8,221 nt of DNA from CAZHCG01 sp046484285 (GTDB lineage: Bacteria; Myxococcota_A; Polyangia; JAAYKL01): the NCBI GenBank assembly GCA_046484285.1, contig JAWOBP010000025.1:1-8221 (forward strand), given 5' to 3'. Within the stretch, counting starts at the first letter, position 1. Every line of letters starts with the position of its first letter. Shown in pieces: positions 1 to 7,904 of this stretch. Position numbers and translations under genes: made by a program. Under the pieces are notes generated by a model. The model saw only the letters and a program-made list of their open reading frames with translations, was not told where the DNA came from and made no database searches.

Positions 1-77
1 GATACGGCGATGATGTCGAAGACGAGATAGGCGACGACGAGGTCCCCGCCAGCCTCTGCGAGGTGCCGGTGATCTGA
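1..77 (+). CDS. C-terminal end of an unidentified acidic protein (partial)
   Basis: Only one plus-strand frame stays open from the left edge, and it ends at TGA 75-77; the other two plus frames hit stops within the first 30 bases. The visible 24 residues are acidic (YGDDVEDEIGDDEVP followed by ASLCEVPVI) and contain one Cys. This is too little to name a family. The acidic character resembles the Asp-rich linkers seen elsewhere in the window, but that is only a resemblance. The upstream part lies outside the window. It could also be a chance open frame, hence the modest confidence. Confidence 0.45.
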   Translation, partial: YGDDVEDEIGDDEVPASLCEVPVI

Positions 78-192
78 GCGCACCGGCCGCTTCGATCTTG
101 TTGCAGGGTTTTCGAGCCGGGGTATCGCGATCGAGCGCCACCCACCGGACCCCCGGCCCGAAACGCTTTCCTCACAGCGCGGAATGCTCCCA

Positions 193-222
193 TTGCACCC
201 CACCCGACGGCCCGTGTACAAC
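193..222 (+). promoter_or_regulatory. Weak candidate sigma70-like promoter for the vapBC-rapZ run
   Basis: The gap 78-247 holds no gene. Within it, TTGCAC (193-198) and TACAAC (217-222) are 18 bases apart and would place transcription start about 20 bases before the antitoxin ATG at 248. The palindrome TGTACA (215-220) overlaps the -10-like element, which is where an autoregulating ribbon-helix-helix antitoxin could bind. The match to consensus is partial (three of six and four of six), so this is a suggestion from position more than from sequence. I see nothing else in the gap. Confidence 0.25.
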
Positions 223-247
223 ATGGACAGCTACAGCGAGGTGCGGG

Positions 248-475
248 ATGAACCAGATCTCCTTGGACGTGCTCGGCGCCGAGACTCTGGAGCGGCTCCG
301 GGCCAGGGCGCGGCGCAACGGCAGAGAGGTCGGCGAGGAAGTCGCGGCGATCGTGAAGCGCACCTTGCAGCGCGAGAGCGACGCGGCGTCGATCGCTGCG
401 GGCATCCGAGCCAACCTGGCCGGACGCGAGCACACCGACAGCGAGCTGCTGCTCGCCGAGGATCGCGGGCGATGA
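248..475 (+). CDS. vapB: VapB/FitA-type antitoxin, ribbon-helix-helix
   Basis: A 75-residue protein whose expected role is to bind and neutralise the PIN-domain protein encoded next to it and to repress their shared promoter. Residues 1-40 fit a FitA-like ribbon-helix-helix DNA-binding region: a short N-terminal strand (NQISLDVLG), a first helix (AETLERLRARARRNG) and a second helix (REVGEEVAAIVKRTL). The C-terminus carries the pattern TDSELLLAEDRGR, close to the tDs..LlrEDRdR tail by which VapB/FitA antitoxins contact the toxin. The ATG at 248 is chosen because GAGGTG (238-243) precedes it and because an upstream TTG at 98 would add about 50 residues unlike the family. The stop overlaps the toxin start (ATGA, 472-475), which is typical of toxin-antitoxin pairs. 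Assignment rests on size, tail motif and context; subfamily naming is less sure. Confidence 0.85.
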   Translation: MNQISLDVLGAETLERLRARARRNGREVGEEVAAIVKRTLQRESDAASIAAGIRANLAGREHTDSELLLAEDRGR

Positions 476-894
476 GCCGCTACGTCGTCGGCGCCAGCGT
501 GGCGATCAAGTGGTTCGTGCCCGAGTCCCGCTCCGCCGCGGCGGGACGCCTGCTGGAGGGCGAGCACGAGCTGCTGGCTCCGGACCTGGCCGTGATCGAG
601 CTCGGCGCGCTGCTCTCCAAGAAGATCCGGCTCGGCGAGATCTCGGACAAGGAGGCGCGCGACATCCTGGCCGGCCTGCACGCGGTCCCGCTGCGGATCG
701 AGCAGTGCACCAACCTGCTGGAGCTGGCCTTCGAGGTGGGGGACGACCTGGAGCTGGACTTCTACGACAGCATCTACGTGGCGATGGCGATCCGCACCGC
801 CACCCCGCTCGTCACCGCCGACCGCGAGCTGCACGAGGCGCTGCGGGGCGGACCTTACGACAAGAACATCGTCTGGGTGGAGGACGTGCCGTGA
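472..894 (+). CDS. vapC: VapC-like PIN-domain protein, first catalytic Asp replaced by Gly
   Basis: A 140-residue PIN-domain protein of the VapC/FitB type, a family of Mg-dependent endoribonucleases that usually cut tRNA or rRNA. The fold is recognisable from start to end: N-terminal strand YVVGASVAIKWFVPE (residues 4-18), LAVIELGALL with Glu43, LDFYDSIYVAMA with Asp99, and LVTADRELHEAL with Asp117. In active members the first motif reads VVDASV and its Asp coordinates the metal. Here codon 7 is GGC (490-492), giving Gly, one base away from GAC. The other three acidic positions are intact, so the protein should fold but is probably impaired or dead as a nuclease; that is inference. Start ATG 472 overlaps the antitoxin stop and has GAGGA at 458-462 in front. 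Its own stop overlaps the rapZ GTG by four bases. No frameshift or truncation is visible, and full family length is kept. Confidence 0.88.
   Translation: MSRYVVGASVAIKWFVPESRSAAAGRLLEGEHELLAPDLAVIELGALLSKKIRLGEISDKEARDILAGLHAVPLRIEQCTNLLELAFEVGDDLELDFYDSIYVAMAIRTATPLVTADRELHEALRGGPYDKNIVWVEDVP
879..893 (+). promoter_or_regulatory. Ribosome binding site and GTG start that fix the rapZ N-terminus
   Basis: GGAGG (879-883) lies seven bases before GTG 891-893, inside the end of the toxin gene. GTG overlaps the toxin TGA as GTGA. There is no ATG in the rapZ frame between here and the Walker A motif, so this site decides the start. A second purine-rich stretch (GGAGGGAG, 971-978) sits close to where RapZ proteins usually begin, but the codon there is GTT, not a standard start. 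Confidence 0.7.
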
Positions 895-1859
895 GCGAGC
901 GGCGCAGCACCCCGCCCGAGACGCCGGCTCGCGGACGGACGAGAGCGGATGGCGCGCCGGACGCGCGGCGGGAGGGAGCGTACACTGCCGGCGTTCCGCT
1001 GCTGGTGATCACCGGGCTGTCCGGCGCCGGCAAGTCGACCGCGATGCGCGTCTTCGAGGATCTGGGCTGCTACTGCGTGGACAACCTGCCCCCCAGCCTG
1101 ATCCCGGCCTTCTTCGATCTGTGGAAGCAGCAGAGCGCGGTCGGCGACGGCGGAGTCGTGGTGGCCAGCGACGTCCGCTCCGGCGCGCTGTTCGATGACT
1201 TCCGCGACACGGTCGACACCCTCGAGGAGAGCGGAATCAGTTTCGAGATCCTCTACCTCGACGCGGCGACGCACGTGCTGATCAACCGCTTCAACGAGGT
1301 GCGGCGCTCGCATCCCCTCCAGGCGGGGCGCTCGCTGAGGGATGCGATCGAGGAGGAGCGCCGCCGGCTGCGCCCAATCCGCGAGATCGCAGGCCAGATC
1401 GTCGACACCTCGGATCTCGACGCCCCGGCTCTGCGCGAGGTGATCGTGACCGGCCTGCCCGGAGCCGATCCCGAGCGCGCGGTGAGGCTGAGCTTCGTCA
1501 GCTTCGGCTTCAAGTACGGAGTGCCGCAGGACGCCGACTACGTCTTCGACGTGCGCTTCTTGCCCAACCCGTTCTACCTGCCCGAGCTGCGTCCGCGCAC
1601 CGGCGAGGACGACGAGGTCTACCGTTACGTGATGTCGCGCGAGGGAGCCGACGAATTCTACCGCAACATGGTGGAGCTGCTGGCCCCCACGCTGGAGTCG
1701 TTCGTGCGGGTCGGCAAGCTCTCGATCACCGTGGCGGTCGGCTGCACCGGCGGCCGCCACCGCTCGGTGGCTTTCGCGCGCCGGCTGGCCGAGCACTTCT
1801 CGGAACGCGGCTGGCGCTCGGTCTGCCGCCACCGCGACGCCGGGCGCCTGCAAGGCTGA
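891..1859 (+). CDS. rapZ: RapZ (YvcJ) family nucleotide-binding RNase adapter protein
   Basis: A 322-residue cytoplasmic P-loop protein. In Escherichia coli RapZ binds small RNA GlmZ, presents it to RNase E and senses glucosamine-6-phosphate; in other phyla the family (YvcJ) binds and hydrolyses ATP/GTP with a less defined role. Visible family features are Walker A GLSGAGKST (42-50), CVDNLP (62-67), the segment VVVASDVRSG, the motif RFNEVRRSHPL, the signature FGFKYGVPQDADYVFDVRF followed by LPNPFYLPELRP, and GCTGGRHRSV (284-293) near the C-terminus, ending in RHRDAGR. These cover the whole family length. The N-terminus has about 34 extra residues rich in Arg, Pro and Thr before the conserved VPLLVITG; they follow from using GTG 891, the only start in frame. 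The gene overlaps the toxin gene by four bases and precedes the ABC-F gene by 16. Whether this lineage has GlmZ-like targets cannot be seen, so the family is certain and the physiological role is not. Confidence 0.93.
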   Translation: MSERRSTPPETPARGRTRADGAPDARREGAYTAGVPLLVITGLSGAGKSTAMRVFEDLGCYCVDNLPPSLIPAFFDLWKQQSAVGDGGVVVASDVRSGALFDDFRDTVDTLEESGISFEILYLDAATHVLINRFNEVRRSHPLQAGRSLRDAIEEERRRLRPIREIAGQIVDTSDLDAPALREVIVTGLPGADPERAVRLSFVSFGFKYGVPQDADYVFDVRFLPNPFYLPELRPRTGEDDEVYRYVMSREGADEFYRNMVELLAPTLESFVRVGKLSITVAVGCTGGRHRSVAFARRLAEHFSERGWRSVCRHRDAGRLQG

Positions 1860-1875
1860 CCCGCTCACCTGATCG

Positions 1876-3771
<1,896 letters not shown>

Positions 3772-3782
3772 GCGAGGCCGTC

Positions 3783-3835
3783 TTCATCGCGGAGAAGATG
3801 CACCCTATACGGCGAAAGACGGCGCGAGCAGGAGG
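3783..3835 (+). promoter_or_regulatory. Weak candidate promoter and strong ribosome binding site before the lipoprotein hydrolase
   Basis: AGGAGG (3830-3835) lies four bases before ATG 3840 and supports that start for the lipoprotein. Upstream, TTCATC (3783-3788) and TATACG (3806-3811) are 17 bases apart and could form a weak promoter in the 68-base gap after the ABC-F gene. The promoter part is speculative (three of six and four of six consensus matches); the ribosome binding site is solid. Confidence 0.4.
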
Positions 3836-3839
3836 CGAG

Positions 3840-4949
3840 ATGAGACGAATTTCGACCATGTCGTGGTTGCTGGCCCTGGCGCTGCCGGCTGCCTGCGGCG
3901 GAGGCTCTACCGCGGGCGGCGACGCCGGATCGCAATCGGACGCCGACGCGGACTCCGATTCCGACTCCGACTCCGACTCCGACACGGACACATCGGAGGG
4001 AGCGGACACGGACTCGGCGACCGACTCGGGCTCGGATTCCGCAAGCGACACCGACAGCGAGCAGGCCGATCCCGGCGCGCCGCTGTTCGAGCAGTCCTCT
4101 TCCTACGCGATCGAGATCACTCCGGGCGGCGATCCGGCCGACGTCTACCACCCCGACCCGCCCGACCTGGGCGAGGGAGGCTACTCGTTTCCGCTGGCGG
4201 TGATGCTGCAGGGCGCCGAGGTCGACAAGCAGCACTACTCGGACTTCTCCGGCAGGCTGGCGCGCTACGGGTTCGTGGTGGTCGTGCCCAACCACCATAT
4301 CGTGAGCATCACCGGCCCCGGGCTGTACGCCGAGCAGAGCCAGGTGCGGGAGGTGATCGAGCGGATGACGGCCGAAAGCGGCGATGACGGATCGCCGCTG
4401 GCCGGCGCGATCGACACCTCGACCACCGCAGTGCTGGGCCACTCCTACGGGGGAGTATGCGCGCTCAACGTGCTGCGCGGGGTCTGCGAGCCGCCGGGCT
4501 GCATGGGGCTGAGCTACGACCGCCCCGAGCAGGTCGCGGGCGGAGCGTTGTGGGGCACCAACCTGGCGATGCCGTTCGTCGGCACGATGGTGAGCTCGAT
4601 CGAGACCGACGGTCTGCCGGTCGCCTACGTGCAGGGCACGCTCGATTCCAAGGCGCTGCCCGCCGACACCCAGGAGGCCTACTCGATCACCGGCGGAGCG
4701 CCCAAGGCCTACGTGGGCGTGATCGGCGCCAACCACTACGGGCAGTGCGACGTGAACAACCCGCCGGGCGCCGCGCCGGACGACACCCCGCCCGAGATCG
4801 ATCAGGACGTGGCGGTGGAGACGATCGCCCGCTGGTCGGCGATGTTCCTGCGCGCCCACGCGCTGGGCGACGAGCAGGCGCTGGAGTACGTGCACGAAAG
4901 CGGCGGACCCGCGGACGAGAACGTCAACGTGGTCGGGGAGATTCCCTGA
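3840..4949 (+). CDS. Lipoprotein alpha/beta hydrolase (chlorophyllase/esterase-like) with Asp/Ser linker
   Basis: A 369-residue exported hydrolase, probably lipid-anchored. Residues 1-18 (MRRISTMSWLLALALPAA) form a short signal peptide and Cys19 is the likely lipidation site, although the residue at -3 is Pro rather than Leu, so the lipobox is loose. Residues 33-74 are an Asp/Ser/Thr linker. The catalytic domain (about 80-369) has an oxyanion-side strand FPLAVMLQG, the strand YGFVVVVPNHH, nucleophile elbow GHSYGG (200-205, Ser202), a probable acid in VQGTLDS (Asp269) and a probable base in GANHYGQC (His299). This order matches the chlorophyllase, dienelactone hydrolase and polyester hydrolase group; the substrate cannot be told. 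Cys216 and Cys221 may form a disulfide, fitting an extracytoplasmic site. ATG 3840 is preferred for its AGGAGG and for placing the signal at the N-terminus; GTG 3768, overlapping the ABC-F stop, is in frame and also has a GGAGG, but would put 24 residues before the signal. The gene ends one base from the convergent phosphorylase gene. Confidence 0.85.
   Translation: MRRISTMSWLLALALPAACGGGSTAGGDAGSQSDADADSDSDSDSDSDTDTSEGADTDSATDSGSDSASDTDSEQADPGAPLFEQSSSYAIEITPGGDPADVYHPDPPDLGEGGYSFPLAVMLQGAEVDKQHYSDFSGRLARYGFVVVVPNHHIVSITGPGLYAEQSQVREVIERMTAESGDDGSPLAGAIDTSTTAVLGHSYGGVCALNVLRGVCEPPGCMGLSYDRPEQVAGGALWGTNLAMPFVGTMVSSIETDGLPVAYVQGTLDSKALPADTQEAYSITGGAPKAYVGVIGANHYGQCDVNNPPGAAPDDTPPEIDQDVAVETIARWSAMFLRAHALGDEQALEYVHESGGPADENVNVVGEIP
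3936..4061 (+). repeat. Degenerate Asp-Ser/Asp-Thr codon repeat (lipoprotein linker)
   Basis: A run of alternating Asp and Ser/Thr/Ala codons (residues 33-74 of the hydrolase), based on the six-base unit GACTCC with synonymous changes such as GATTCC and GACACG. It forms an acidic, probably unstructured spacer between the lipid anchor and the enzyme. Unlike the repeat at the right edge of the window, its codons have drifted. Confidence 0.85.
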
Positions 4950-4950
4950 G

Positions 4951-6255
4951 TCAGACGCGGTCGAGGATCAGCGGGGCTCGGGGCGGCGGCTCGTCGGCGA
5001 TCACGAACGCCGCGGACAGGATTTCGAGCGCCTCTCGTGCTTCGCTCTCGCCGCAGTGCAGGTCGGCCAGGGGTCGGCCGGGCTCGACCCGGGCAGCGAC
5101 GCTCTCGCGCAGGACGACTCCGGTGCGCGGGTCCACCTCGTCCTCGACCACGCGCCGCCCCGCCCCGACCTCCAGCGCGGCGCGCGCCACCTCGCGCGGC
5201 CGGATCTCCGCTATCCAGCCGCCGCGCTCGGCGAGCGCGGTCTCGACCCGCGGGGCAGAGGGCAGCCGCGCCGTGTCCTCGCAGACTTTCGGATCGCCGC
5301 CTTGCATCTCCACCATCCGCGCGAAGCGCTCCAGCGCGGTGCCGTCCTCCAGCGCGCGGCGCATTCTCTCGCGCCCGGCGTCGCGCTCCTCGACCGCCCC
5401 GCCCAGCAGCAGCATCTCGGCGCCCAGTTCGCGGGTCAGCTCGACGGTGTCGTCCGGGCCGGAGCCGCGCATCACCTCGATCGCCTCGGCCACCTCCAGC
5501 GCGTTGCCCACCGCGCGGCCGAGCGGCCGCTGCATCCCGGTCAGCAGCGCGCCGACACGCACCCCGGAGCGGGCCCCGATCCCGATCATCGTCTCGGCCA
5601 GCGCGCGGGCGTCGTCGATCTCGCGCATGAAGGCCCCGGCGCCGACCTTGACGTCCAGCACCAGCGCGTCGATCCCCTCGGCCAGCTTCTTGCTCATGAT
5701 CGACGAGGCGATCAGCGGGATCGACTCCACGGTGGCGGTCACGTCGCGCAGCGCGTACAGCTTGCGATCCGCGGGCGCCAGCTCGGCGGTCTGCCCGATC
5801 ATGAAAACGCCGATCTCCTCGAGCTGGGCCCGGGCGCGCTCGACCGGCAGATCGACGCGCATGCCCGGAATCGCCTCGAGCTTGTCGAGCGTGCCGCCGG
5901 TGTGGCCCAGGCCGCGACCCGAGATCATCGGCACCGGCACGCCCAGCGAGGCCACCGCCGGCGCCAGGCAGAGCGATATCTTGTCGCCCACCCCGCCGGT
6001 CGAGTGCTTGTCGACCTTGGCCCCGGCCACGCGCTCGTGGCTCAGCACCTCGCCGGAGCGCAGCATCGCGTCGGTCCAGGCGGCCAGCTCGCCGGCGTCG
6101 AGCCCGCGAAAGACGATCGCCATCATCAGCGCGGCCAGCTGGTAGTCCGGGACGCGGCCGGCGGTGTACTCGTCGATCAGGGAGCGGATCTCGTCCGCGG
6201 CGAGGCTCTCGCCGTCACGCTTGCGGCGGATCAGCTCGGGGACGAGCAACGACAT
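4951..6255 (-). CDS. deoA: Thymidine/pyrimidine-nucleoside phosphorylase
   Basis: A 434-residue cytoplasmic enzyme of nucleoside salvage that splits thymidine (and in some members uridine) with phosphate to the base and (deoxy)ribose-1-phosphate. Seen in the sequence are the phosphate-binding loop KVDKHSTGGVGDK (80-92), the family signature SGRGLGHTGGTLDKLE (112-127) and LYALRDVTATVESIPLIASS followed by IMSKK (166-190). His84, Arg170, Ser185 and Lys189 correspond, with a constant offset of one, to the substrate-binding His85, Arg171, Ser186 and Lys190 of the E. coli enzyme as I recall them. That agreement and the family length support ATG at 6255 over an in-frame TTG at 6291. No clear Shine-Dalgarno sequence precedes it. 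The motifs do not settle whether it prefers thymidine only (DeoA) or both nucleosides (Pdp). No other salvage gene is adjacent. The gene lies 62 bases downstream of the stalk-head surface gene on the same strand, and its end faces the hydrolase gene. Confidence 0.95.
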   Translation of the reverse strand: MSLLVPELIRRKRDGESLAADEIRSLIDEYTAGRVPDYQLAALMMAIVFRGLDAGELAAWTDAMLRSGEVLSHERVAGAKVDKHSTGGVGDKISLCLAPAVASLGVPVPMISGRGLGHTGGTLDKLEAIPGMRVDLPVERARAQLEEIGVFMIGQTAELAPADRKLYALRDVTATVESIPLIASSIMSKKLAEGIDALVLDVKVGAGAFMREIDDARALAETMIGIGARSGVRVGALLTGMQRPLGRAVGNALEVAEAIEVMRGSGPDDTVELTRELGAEMLLLGGAVEERDAGRERMRRALEDGTALERFARMVEMQGGDPKVCEDTARLPSAPRVETALAERGGWIAEIRPREVARAALEVGAGRRVVEDEVDPRTGVVLRESVAARVEPGRPLADLHCGESEAREALEILSAAFVIADEPPPRAPLILDRV

Positions 6256-6317
6256 GCGGATCCGGTACCACGCGCCCCACCCGCCGGGCAACAGGCGTGT
6301 TCCGCTGGGCTATCTGG

Positions 6318-7883
6318 CTACTGGTCTTCGAAAAGGCTGCCTGCTCTCCAGTCGTGATTACCGTCCGAAGTGTGTTCATTACCGCCGCTCACAGCCGAGC
6401 AGGTAGCAGTCGCATTGTTATCCATGCCGCCTGTCACCGAGGAATATTTTCCACTGGCCAGGTTGCCATACCCACCGGATACCGCTCCGCCGCCGGTGGT
6501 CGATGAGCCACCGTCGGCATTGTTGTTCCTTCCGCCACCGATCCACGTGTAGTAGCTGCCGGTGAGTGTCTCGTTCTCAAATCCGCCGCTGATCGAGCCG
6601 ACCGCCCCGTTGGCGATGTTGTCGTGTCCGCCAGCCACGGAGCATTGCTCTCCGAGCGCCTCGTTCGAAAGCCCTCCCGAAACGCTGCTGCTCTCTCCCG
6701 AAGCGACGTTGCCCCGTCCACCGGTGACCGACGTGTAGGTTCCGGAAGAGGTGTTGGAAAGGCCGCCGCTCACGGTCGAGTAGATACCGCTGGAAGTGTT
6801 GCTCATGCCGCCCAGGATCGAGGCATAGTGCCCGGTCGAGTCGTTGCCGTAACCGCCCAGCACCGTGCTGTAGTGGCCGGATATCTCGTTTCGCCATCCG
6901 GACACGAGGCCGCCGTAATCCGAGTAGTTGTTCTCGGAGCCGAGCACGACGTTGTGCGATCCCGACTTGTCCGAGACGCTGGCGGCCTCGTTGTAGCCGA
7001 CGATCAGGTTGCCCAGGCCGTTGATGGTATCAGTTTTGCCATCTTCGTGGCCGTTCACCACGTTCAAGTTGACGCCGGTGAAGTAAAAGTCGTCGCCCAC
7101 CACGCTCATCGAGGAGGTAAGGATCTCGAGATCTTTGATGTCGTTCCCGTTGGTGAAGATGTCGGTCGCGTTGGCGGCGATGTCGCTCGCGTTGGCGGCG
7201 ATGTCGCTCGCGTTGGCGGCGATGTCGATTTCGTTGGCGGCTATCGCGCTCGCATTGCTCGAAATGTTCGAGGTATTGGTCGAGATGTTGGAATTGTTGG
7301 TAGCTATGTCGGAGGTGTTGCCTTCGATTGCGCTCTGCTGCGCCGCGTTTTCGCTCTCGAGCGCTTCGATACGCGCCAGCAGCTCTTCGACCACATCCTG
7401 CATGTTGGTCGACTCGAGGCCGCTCGTGCCGTTGTCGTAGCCTACCTGGTCGCCGCCCGGAGTGGCTCCGTTTTGGATATCATCTGCGGTCTGTCCCTCC
7501 AGCGTATCCGCGTCTCCCGCGCGCAGCGCGTAAGGCACCGACCTGAAAGGAGTCCGCGGAGCCAGGGTCTCCGTGCCGATCGTCACCTGCAGCCAGTAGA
7601 CTCCGCCGTCGAGCAGGCTGGCGATGCTTTCCAGCGAGCCGAGCTCGGCTGTGAAAAGACCGTCGCTCACGTCCACGCCGATGTGGTCTTCGGTCCACAG
7701 CGAGCTTCCCTCTTCTTCTTGACTGAACAATTCGAAGGTGACGTCAATGGCTCCCTCGTAGGGCATGCCATCGTCCACCAAGTGGCCCGAGTAGGTCAGC
7801 GTTTCCGGCACCACCGCCCCGGCAGGAGCGGCGACCAGACACAGAGCCGCCAGAGCTACGATTATCGATGAAATGCGTTTCAT
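6318..7883 (-). CDS. Exported stalk-and-head repeat protein resembling a trimeric adhesin, no membrane anchor
   Basis: A 521-residue protein, probably exported and trimeric. Residues 1-23 are a signal peptide (MKRISSIIVALAALCLVAAP, then AGA before the likely cleavage site). Residues 25-135 are an N-terminal domain of a type common at the start of secreted repeat proteins (PETLTYSGHLVDDGMP at its start, FRSVPYALRAGDADTLEG at its end). Residues 160-185 form an ordinary coiled coil, and 186-251 a stalk with Ile and Asn every seven residues. Residues 327-501 are about eleven imperfect 15-residue repeats of the form VSGGxxNxxSGxYSS, resembling YadA-type head repeats. The C-terminus ends in DWRAGSLFEDQ; no beta-barrel anchor, sorting motif or transmembrane segment follows the head. 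Attachment, if any, would have to be through the N-terminal domain or a partner. ATG 7883 has AAGGAGA seven bases upstream. Likely co-transcribed with the Asp-Thr repeat protein whose stop lies 21 bases before it. Function unknown; adhesin, fibre or matrix protein are possibilities. Confidence 0.88.
   Translation of the reverse strand: MKRISSIIVALAALCLVAAPAGAVVPETLTYSGHLVDDGMPYEGAIDVTFELFSQEEEGSSLWTEDHIGVDVSDGLFTAELGSLESIASLLDGGVYWLQVTIGTETLAPRTPFRSVPYALRAGDADTLEGQTADDIQNGATPGGDQVGYDNGTSGLESTNMQDVVEELLARIEALESENAAQQSAIEGNTSDIATNNSNISTNTSNISSNASAIAANEIDIAANASDIAANASDIAANATDIFTNGNDIKDLEILTSSMSVVGDDFYFTGVNLNVVNGHEDGKTDTINGLGNLIVGYNEAASVSDKSGSHNVVLGSENNYSDYGGLVSGWRNEISGHYSTVLGGYGNDSTGHYASILGGMSNTSSGIYSTVSGGLSNTSSGTYTSVTGGRGNVASGESSSVSGGLSNEALGEQCSVAGGHDNIANGAVGSISGGFENETLTGSYYTWIGGGRNNNADGGSSTTGGGAVSGGYGNLASGKYSSVTGGMDNNATATCSAVSGGNEHTSDGNHDWRAGSLFEDQ
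6381..6905 (-). repeat. Array of 15-residue Gly-Gly head repeats
   Basis: Residues 327-501 of the exported protein. Units start at residues 327, 341, 356, 371, 386, 401, 416, 431, 447, 468, 483 and 498 with Val/Ile-x-Gly-Gly. Most are 15 residues long, one is 14, one 16 and one 21. The consensus is VSGGxxNxxSGxYSS. At DNA level the copies have diverged, so this is an old protein repeat, not a recent tandem expansion. Confidence 0.85.
7137..7328 (-). repeat. Heptad stalk with near-identical 21-base units
   Basis: Residues 186-249 of the exported protein. Ile lies at 186, 193, 200, 207, 214, 221, 228, 235, 242 and 249, and Asn at 189 to 245 with the same step of seven. Four adjacent 21-base units (7158-7178, 7179-7199, 7200-7220, 7221-7241, plus-strand GATGTCGCTCGCGTTGGCGG plus C) are nearly the same, and the middle two are identical, encoding ASDIAAN-type heptads. 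The stalk evidently grew by duplication of single heptads. Confidence 0.9.
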
Positions 7884-7890
7884 TGTATTT

Positions 7891-7897
7891 TCTCCTT
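7891..7897 (-). promoter_or_regulatory. Ribosome binding site of the stalk-head gene
   Basis: On the minus strand AAGGAGA lies seven bases before ATG 7883, within the 21-base gap after the upstream stop (7905-7907). It fixes the start directly in front of a clear signal peptide. There is no room for a separate promoter, which supports co-transcription with the upstream gene. Confidence 0.8.
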
Positions 7898-7904
7898 GTC
7901 TTTT

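Noticed and set aside
101..128. TTGCAG and TATCGC, 16 bases apart, as a promoter for the antitoxin gene
   Set aside because: A poorer -10 match than the pair at 193-222 and more than 100 bases from the start codon; too weak to list.
4457..6145. 562-residue plus-strand open frame across the hydrolase end and the phosphorylase gene
   Set aside because: It runs across two convergent genes with strong family motifs, and its product is Ser/Arg/Ala-rich without any domain.
6256..6291. TTG at 6291 as start of the phosphorylase
   Set aside because: It adds 12 residues before the conserved N-terminus, while ATG 6255 gives a numbering that matches the E. coli enzyme with an offset of one.
6269..6299. 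Inverted repeat CACGC/GCGTG between the stalk-head gene and the phosphorylase gene, as a terminator
   Set aside because: Only five base pairs with a 21-base loop and no T-run on either side.
7135..7440. Hydrophobic plus-strand frame of Met/Ala/Leu heptads resembling a membrane protein
   Set aside because: It is the reverse reading of the Ile/Asn heptad stalk; the repeat alone creates the pattern, and there is no convincing start site.
7838..7850. Cys15 of the stalk-head protein as a lipidation site
   Set aside because: The residue before Cys is Leu, which does not fit a lipobox, and a good signal peptidase I site (AGA before VVPE) follows.
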